18,603 nucleotides of DNA from Phascolarctobacterium sp. (GTDB lineage Bacteria > Bacillota > Negativicutes > Acidaminococcales > Acidaminococcaceae). Positions 17,001 to 18,603 of this stretch are shown piece by piece (the first letter of the stretch is position 1; every line of letters starts with the position of its first letter). The DNA is taken from positions 1 through 18,603 of the forward strand of contig JAHHUH010000027.1 in NCBI GenBank assembly GCA_020024105.1. The letters run 5' to 3'. The notes under the pieces are model-generated. The model saw only the letters and a program-made list of their open reading frames with translations. It had not been told where the DNA came from and did not search any database. The translations under genes and the position numbers were made by a program.

Positions 17001-18252
17001 TATTTTCTTGGTTACGGACAATAATGGTATTGATATGAAAAATGAGGCTCAGGTCAAGGATACTCTGGACGCTCTATCCGGCAAGCTCTATTACACTGCT
17101 TTTGTAAAGGGTGAAAATAATTTAGCCGGTAAAGTAGAAATTGCCGAGGGCTTGTTAACAAGCTCTGCTAGTCAGGCCTGGGGCGATATCGCGTACGATA
17201 ATCAGACCGGTAGGGGTTCCTTGGATGAAGCTACCTTGGATTTTGCCGAGGGATTTGGCCCCGATAAGCCGATAGGACCCGGACCGGTGGACCCGGATAA
17301 GCCTGAAATTCCTGAAATTATATACGGTGACAGTGAAACAGCTATGATGCGTGGTGCAAAGTCTGCGATGGCATCCACTGTTATGCTGTGGCGTAGTGAA
17401 AGTGATGATCTTTTGAAACGGATGGGAGATCTGCGGCTTAATAGGGAAGAACATGGCGTTTGGGCGAAATACTATGGTGGTAAATATTCCATGGATGCAC
17501 AAAAGGCAGATTTTGAATCTACCTATGATGCAGTGCAGGTGGGCTACGACCAGGCCTTGGACGAGAATTGGATTACAGGTATAGCCTTTTCCTATAATGA
17601 TGGTGAAAGCAAGTATGCCCTTGGCGGCAAAGGCGATAACACTGTTACCAGCCTAGGAATTTATGGTACCCTGTTGCAGGAAGATGGCCAATATTTGGAT
17701 TTAATCCTTAAACGCAGCAAGCTGGAAAATGAATATCGAGTTTATAACGATATGCATTACAAGCTGGATGGCGATTATGATACCTGGGGCACTTCCTTTA
17801 GTGCTGAATATGGTAAGCGTTTTACTAATGACAAAGGCTTCTTCCTTGATCCTTCCTTAGAGCTAACCTATGGTAGGGTGGAATCTAGCAGTTATAAAGC
17901 CAAGAGTGACTATGCAGGTGGTAAATTGATGTATGTGGATCAGGATGGCTTTGACAGTCTCATCGGCAGAGCTTCCCTTCGCTTTGGCTATGCTGATGAT
18001 AGGGGTAGCTACTATGCTAAGCTGGGCCTGGCTCATGAATTCTCTGATGATTTTACAACTACCTATGCGGCTGAAGGTGAGCCTACCAGCAGTACCTCCA
18101 TGGATTTGCGTGATACCTGGTACGAAATTCAAGTTGGCGCTACCGCGCTATTGAAAGAAAATATGTCTATTTATGGTAGCTTTGAAAGAAACTTTAGCGC
18201 TGACGTAACGGAAAAGTGGCGAGTTGATGCCGGCTTAAGATTTACCTTCTAA
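11080..18252 (+). CDS. Giant type Va autotransporter AT2 (2390 aa) with N-terminal propeller-like head
   Basis: A very strong Shine-Dalgarno (AAAGGAGGG) overlaps the receptor stop and lies 5 nt before the ATG. Residues 1-30 are a signal peptide with the same layout as AT1 (LAT at 14-16, GC at 20-21, cleavage near 29/30). Residues ~31-450 are non-beta-helical, with repeated blade-like strands (IYVTGYDLGQIGIVLV, YLYVLVTV, SYVLQYKI, TAYIFKFV, KRIYAEVGNNIFVY) suggesting a beta-propeller; two Cys (C274, C344) could form a disulfide. Three beta-helix modules follow, ~495-958, ~975-1567 and ~1583-2047. Each ends in the alpha/beta boundary segment and a Pro-rich linker (e.g. EEPEPRP, EEKPLPPTPP, GPDKPIGPGPVDPDKP). 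Residues ~2080-2390 are the autotransporter barrel, ending RFTF. No catalytic motif is seen. Coupling to the receptor suggests it captures or presents that receptor's ligand; an adhesin role is the main alternative. Confidence 0.93.
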   Translation: MYNIFAKTRKAAVLATILSGCIIGSTACAADLLMGIPSNYATSQFGTLTGSRVKSEIWGVNEGVISSLNRDPSLRNVHINGKSMAFLRQYNYSTTNLIPNVLMDPNAWPVDYEWNKQETSKDLITGVLPSVPNPHYAVSQGNTIYVTGYDLGQIGIVLVKDGAMIEQSSQTINLMDTIKEYTGVDYKAADAGAWAHGEGLAIRGDYLYVLVTVNPHGGYAPYDDSYVLQYKITDGGLSSMASDRKNLGYVRMGKNGMSGLDDNFYNDYMFAAFCGGPQNYGYPNEETKISWGRLADGELSHTNAGDVIVPEAVKNDGAEFRDMQILPNGTAYIFKFVLSGTSECINKPFIYKTTVSNLMSKHPEDWELIQDYTGKIENGWFGEVLADYYTKRIYAEVGNNIFVYTNNGADPELKWETKDFSTNKQHYQWNSIEKLKNDLVWGPKAVLGVALPEGLTAPSVTSAVVKNPNAQLLDPSYRKAITGTELDSQDYGEVSQDLSNYKFNEDKTISLNKFSEGNLKTNVMAAIDASRGNDVHVDASGQQLQLQVKNSLYTPVGIYAGQGKAVTVDADKLNIITMGLAREDGGNSLTNAIWADGGEEGSSITINAPVNITMQGGLGGNGIATQKTDRWGENSHSATAATKITINGDVAIKGADSSQWGIDLNDEMVLSRFNNTGLLTTIDKSEINVNGNVDLDIYGNGIASLAEDSRINVRGGSIMVPLGMGYAYYTLAAYMGTINMNTGSDGTTPGTEAVHLDGDVFVLKDSGHLNLALTTKDSYLNGIVDNGNEANLYLQNDAQWINAATTTHYYQDDEDVGNGEQSHINNFYGGKDREHAGSIYQTVDSKALTMDNYSGNTNVFYTHDQERPSEILGGAIVVKHADAGSGMILKTDNTGIDTEDQDLVNEVLEGLAKKLYYTASMDGENNLQGKVEIVEGLTSQSIAKSVGTIDYNSNGQGYLNGIEEPEPRPDIVEPETVDMRGQEDKHYLAKDVLAQNYIFAYDKEKDNITSGKLYIGELEENSARMNIVIDAHEVDMTDNAAVIKAMDKALQQIVNEGQNSVAVKVFFTDGLVPGAEIVREYSGSYSSVNGHVGETEAINPNSINQGIYTTTITGNQKKDKEYAYNFPTDADVEYQLADNFELRKLYNQAEADGIQAAVKPDGTVQKLTLSHSPMDDAAGTIRLGVDVSGLQGAAAYGIYNTHAGKLELQDNGEHSNLVLKIKGAADGAGIYSVNEEGLHEMTLGHELDGQTNNTRVMAIDASDSRNTVEGISAGKNSVINVNYGKLQINAPGSGLHAVDGGKINALTYSYEGQGPAAYAERNGVININNWSDEEWQGAEYQDLQGDLVTDATGVINYNLRAAANPQGEYQEAAHTTWTGDARGNVNLIMDGGSTWLGNSLNNQVQLQLSNGSVWSTNGVEDNYLGYLQGAVAGKRVGAIRQQSEGDLHIADYSGSTAILYEHTKEEPQTILGGNTIIDKAAAASEITLITDNQGLVLGKGSSEAQQQEVNETLNALANKLYYTAYTTGEQNLKGQVMIAEGLTSSSASLRMEDISFDKETGRGSYAYTPEEKPLPPTPPVELTGPITGDGRTHDAIYTESGIWDEATNTYTFTQDTAINTIQAGVDIDGKDVVIDAGEHRLSINTEIPAGQGKEAVARGMRVHGNSLKVKNVVALHVVGDGPAVGIEIPGLTYNDAHEPLQGVPTQVTFAKDLNLQVEAQGQHDASDGVADTGACGIYVGNKASDLTVKGDTVVKVTSDQGGDAYGVVVADREVGRPMVDSAVINLQGADITAQAGTAEQRTYAAAALGGRININTDGTQAGSEKVVLHGDLYAAACGESSDGDGSRHTNGELNIALATTDSQLNGVIDNRSAKQSDRLDLGTVNLWLQKGATWRHEAAGYIDTENNVNTSYVTRLVGGAPGQEGVIYQNSAERDIVIDNYSGNTKVFYQHTTEAPANIIGGALTINKAEADSGIFLVTDNNGIDMKNEAQVKDTLDALSGKLYYTAFVKGENNLAGKVEIAEGLLTSSASQAWGDIAYDNQTGRGSLDEATLDFAEGFGPDKPIGPGPVDPDKPEIPEIIYGDSETAMMRGAKSAMASTVMLWRSESDDLLKRMGDLRLNREEHGVWAKYYGGKYSMDAQKADFESTYDAVQVGYDQALDENWITGIAFSYNDGESKYALGGKGDNTVTSLGIYGTLLQEDGQYLDLILKRSKLENEYRVYNDMHYKLDGDYDTWGTSFSAEYGKRFTNDKGFFLDPSLELTYGRVESSSYKAKSDYAGGKLMYVDQDGFDSLIGRASLRFGYADDRGSYYAKLGLAHEFSDDFTTTYAAEGEPTSSTSMDLRDTWYEIQVGATALLKENMSIYGSFERNFSADVTEKWRVDAGLRFTF
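11170..12430 (+). other. AT2 N-terminal propeller-like domain
   Basis: Residues ~31-450. It contains about five recognisable G-x-x-(I/L)-Y-V type strands with following turn and strand, spaced 60-80 residues apart, plus HGEGLAIRGDYLYVLV (196-211), a phrase typical of NHL/YVTN-like propellers. Aromatic and Tyr-rich turns (HGGYAPYDDSY, PQNYGYPNEE) could line a binding face. Fold assignment is by eye only. Confidence 0.5.
17317..18249 (+). other. AT2 C-terminal translocator barrel
   Basis: Residues ~2080-2390 (about 311). The domain has the same organisation as the AT1 barrel: junction helix, strands such as WAKYYGGKY, VQVGYDQAL and SFSAEYGKR, and a terminal Phe. It follows a Pro/Gly/Asp linker that AT1 lacks. 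Confidence 0.9.
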
Positions 18253-18278
18253 ATCTACAAAATAAAAGTATAAATTAT

Positions 18279-18314
18279 AAAGACCGTTGCCCTTTTGGGG
18301 CGGCGGTCTTTTTT
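18279..18314 (+). terminator. Strong intrinsic terminator of the receptor-AT2 transcript
   Basis: AAGACCGTTGCCC (18280-18292) pairs fully with GGGCGGCGGTCTT (18298-18310), 13 bp with two G-U, around TTTTG. A279-T311 can extend it. The T run 18309-18314 follows. It lies 27 bp after the AT2 stop, GC-rich in an AT-rich setting. Confidence 0.88.
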
Positions 18315-18334
18315 GTGTGGGACATGTGAAATAA

Positions 18335-18362
18335 TTGTTAATACTGGTTTTCTATGTAAGAT
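18335..18362 (+). promoter_or_regulatory. Candidate promoter for a downstream gene
   Basis: TTGTTA (18335-18340, 4/6) and TAAGAT (18357-18362, 4/6) are separated by 16 bp, just before the palindrome at 18371. The match is modest. A TATAAT also occurs at 18433-18438, but with no well-spaced -35. Confidence 0.3.
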
Positions 18363-18364
18363 AA

Positions 18365-18386
18365 CATAATAAAGATAATTATCTTT
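18365..18386. promoter_or_regulatory. Fur-box-like palindrome
   Basis: AAAGATAATTATCTTT (18371-18386) is a perfect 16-bp palindrome. The overlapping 19-mer CATAATAAAGATAATTATC (18365-18383) matches the classical Fur consensus GATAATGATAATCATTATC at 14 of 19 positions. It lies directly downstream of a candidate -10 box, where a repressor would act. AT-richness inflates such matches. Confidence 0.35.
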
Positions 18387-18529
18387 GAAATAAGTAATGG
18401 CAAATTTTGAAATTCAAAAAGTTTGTTATGTTTATAATATTTCTTGAGACAAGATTTTTATTGACTGCTATAACTACAACTGTAATTGTTTTACATATGT
18501 TTGGAATGTAAAGGTTTCTAAAATGTGAC

Positions 18530-18561
18530 TTGAAATTAGCCTTACAATGATTTGAAGTTAG
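18530..18561. repeat. Short direct repeat TTGAA(A/G)TTAG, 22-bp period
   Basis: TTGAAATTAG (18530-18539) and TTGAAGTTAG (18552-18561) match at 9 of 10 positions, about two helical turns apart. Such spacing suits a dimeric activator, but low-complexity chance is likely enough to keep confidence low. Confidence 0.2.
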
Positions 18562-18603
18562 AAATGTAATTTTCTATATCAAGTGAAAGATATTTTCTTG
18601 AGA

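Larger units (their letters stand above)
18253..18603. other. Gene-free 3' region (351 bp)
   Basis: It contains the AT2 terminator (18279-18314), then AT-rich DNA with a candidate promoter, a Fur-box-like palindrome and a short direct repeat, listed separately. The only open frames are trivial; for example ATG at 18397 gives 16 codons and has no ribosome site. It is probably the upstream region of a gene beyond the window end. Confidence 0.6.

Noticed and set aside
18397..18447. Start of a downstream gene (ATG at 18397)
   Set aside because: The frame closes after 16 codons and lacks a ribosome binding site.

Overview
The window most likely comes from a diderm Firmicute of the class Negativicutes (Acidaminococcaceae/Phascolarctobacterium-like is my guess, not a demonstration). 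The coding DNA is moderately AT-rich, the intergenic DNA is very AT-rich, and the Shine-Dalgarno sites are strong and Firmicute-like (AGGAGG, AAAGGAGGG). Yet all three large genes encode outer-membrane proteins: two giant type Va autotransporters and one TonB-dependent receptor. Both autotransporter barrels begin with the same junction sequence (YGDSETAMMRGAKSAMAS...), which I associate from memory with Negativicutes autotransporters.

Layout, all on the + strand. Positions 1-179 hold AT-rich regulatory DNA with a good sigma70-type promoter overlapping a 12-bp palindrome. Positions 180-356 hold a probable 58-codon small ORF with a TTG start and a strong ribosome binding site. Positions 357-553 are a leader containing a large intrinsic-terminator hairpin (442-500) and an overlapping alternative hairpin. 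Positions 554-8170 encode autotransporter 1 (AT1, 2538 aa), whose passenger contains a perfect-length tandem duplication of 526 residues (1578 bp). Positions 8171-8295 hold a weaker terminator-like hairpin. Positions 8296-11067 encode a TonB-dependent receptor (923 aa) with an unusual insertion of about 195 residues, probably in extracellular loop 2. Only 12 bp later comes autotransporter 2 (AT2, 11080-18252, 2390 aa). Its passenger begins with a region of about 420 residues that looks like a beta-propeller and is followed by three beta-helix modules. A strong terminator (18279-18314) closes the cluster. The last ~290 bp hold no gene but look like the regulatory region of the next gene, with a Fur-box-like palindrome.

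The receptor and AT2 are almost certainly co-transcribed and translationally coupled. My working hypothesis is a surface capture/import system: AT2 displays a propeller-like ligand-binding head on a long beta-helical stalk, next to a TonB receptor with an enlarged outer loop, much as surface proteins such as BtuG cap TonB receptors in Bacteroidetes. The ligand cannot be read from the sequence. AT1 shares its barrel, signal-peptide layout and stalk modules with AT2 and is probably a paralogous surface fibre. Nine copies of a small non-beta-helical alpha/beta segment punctuate the two stalks at module boundaries.
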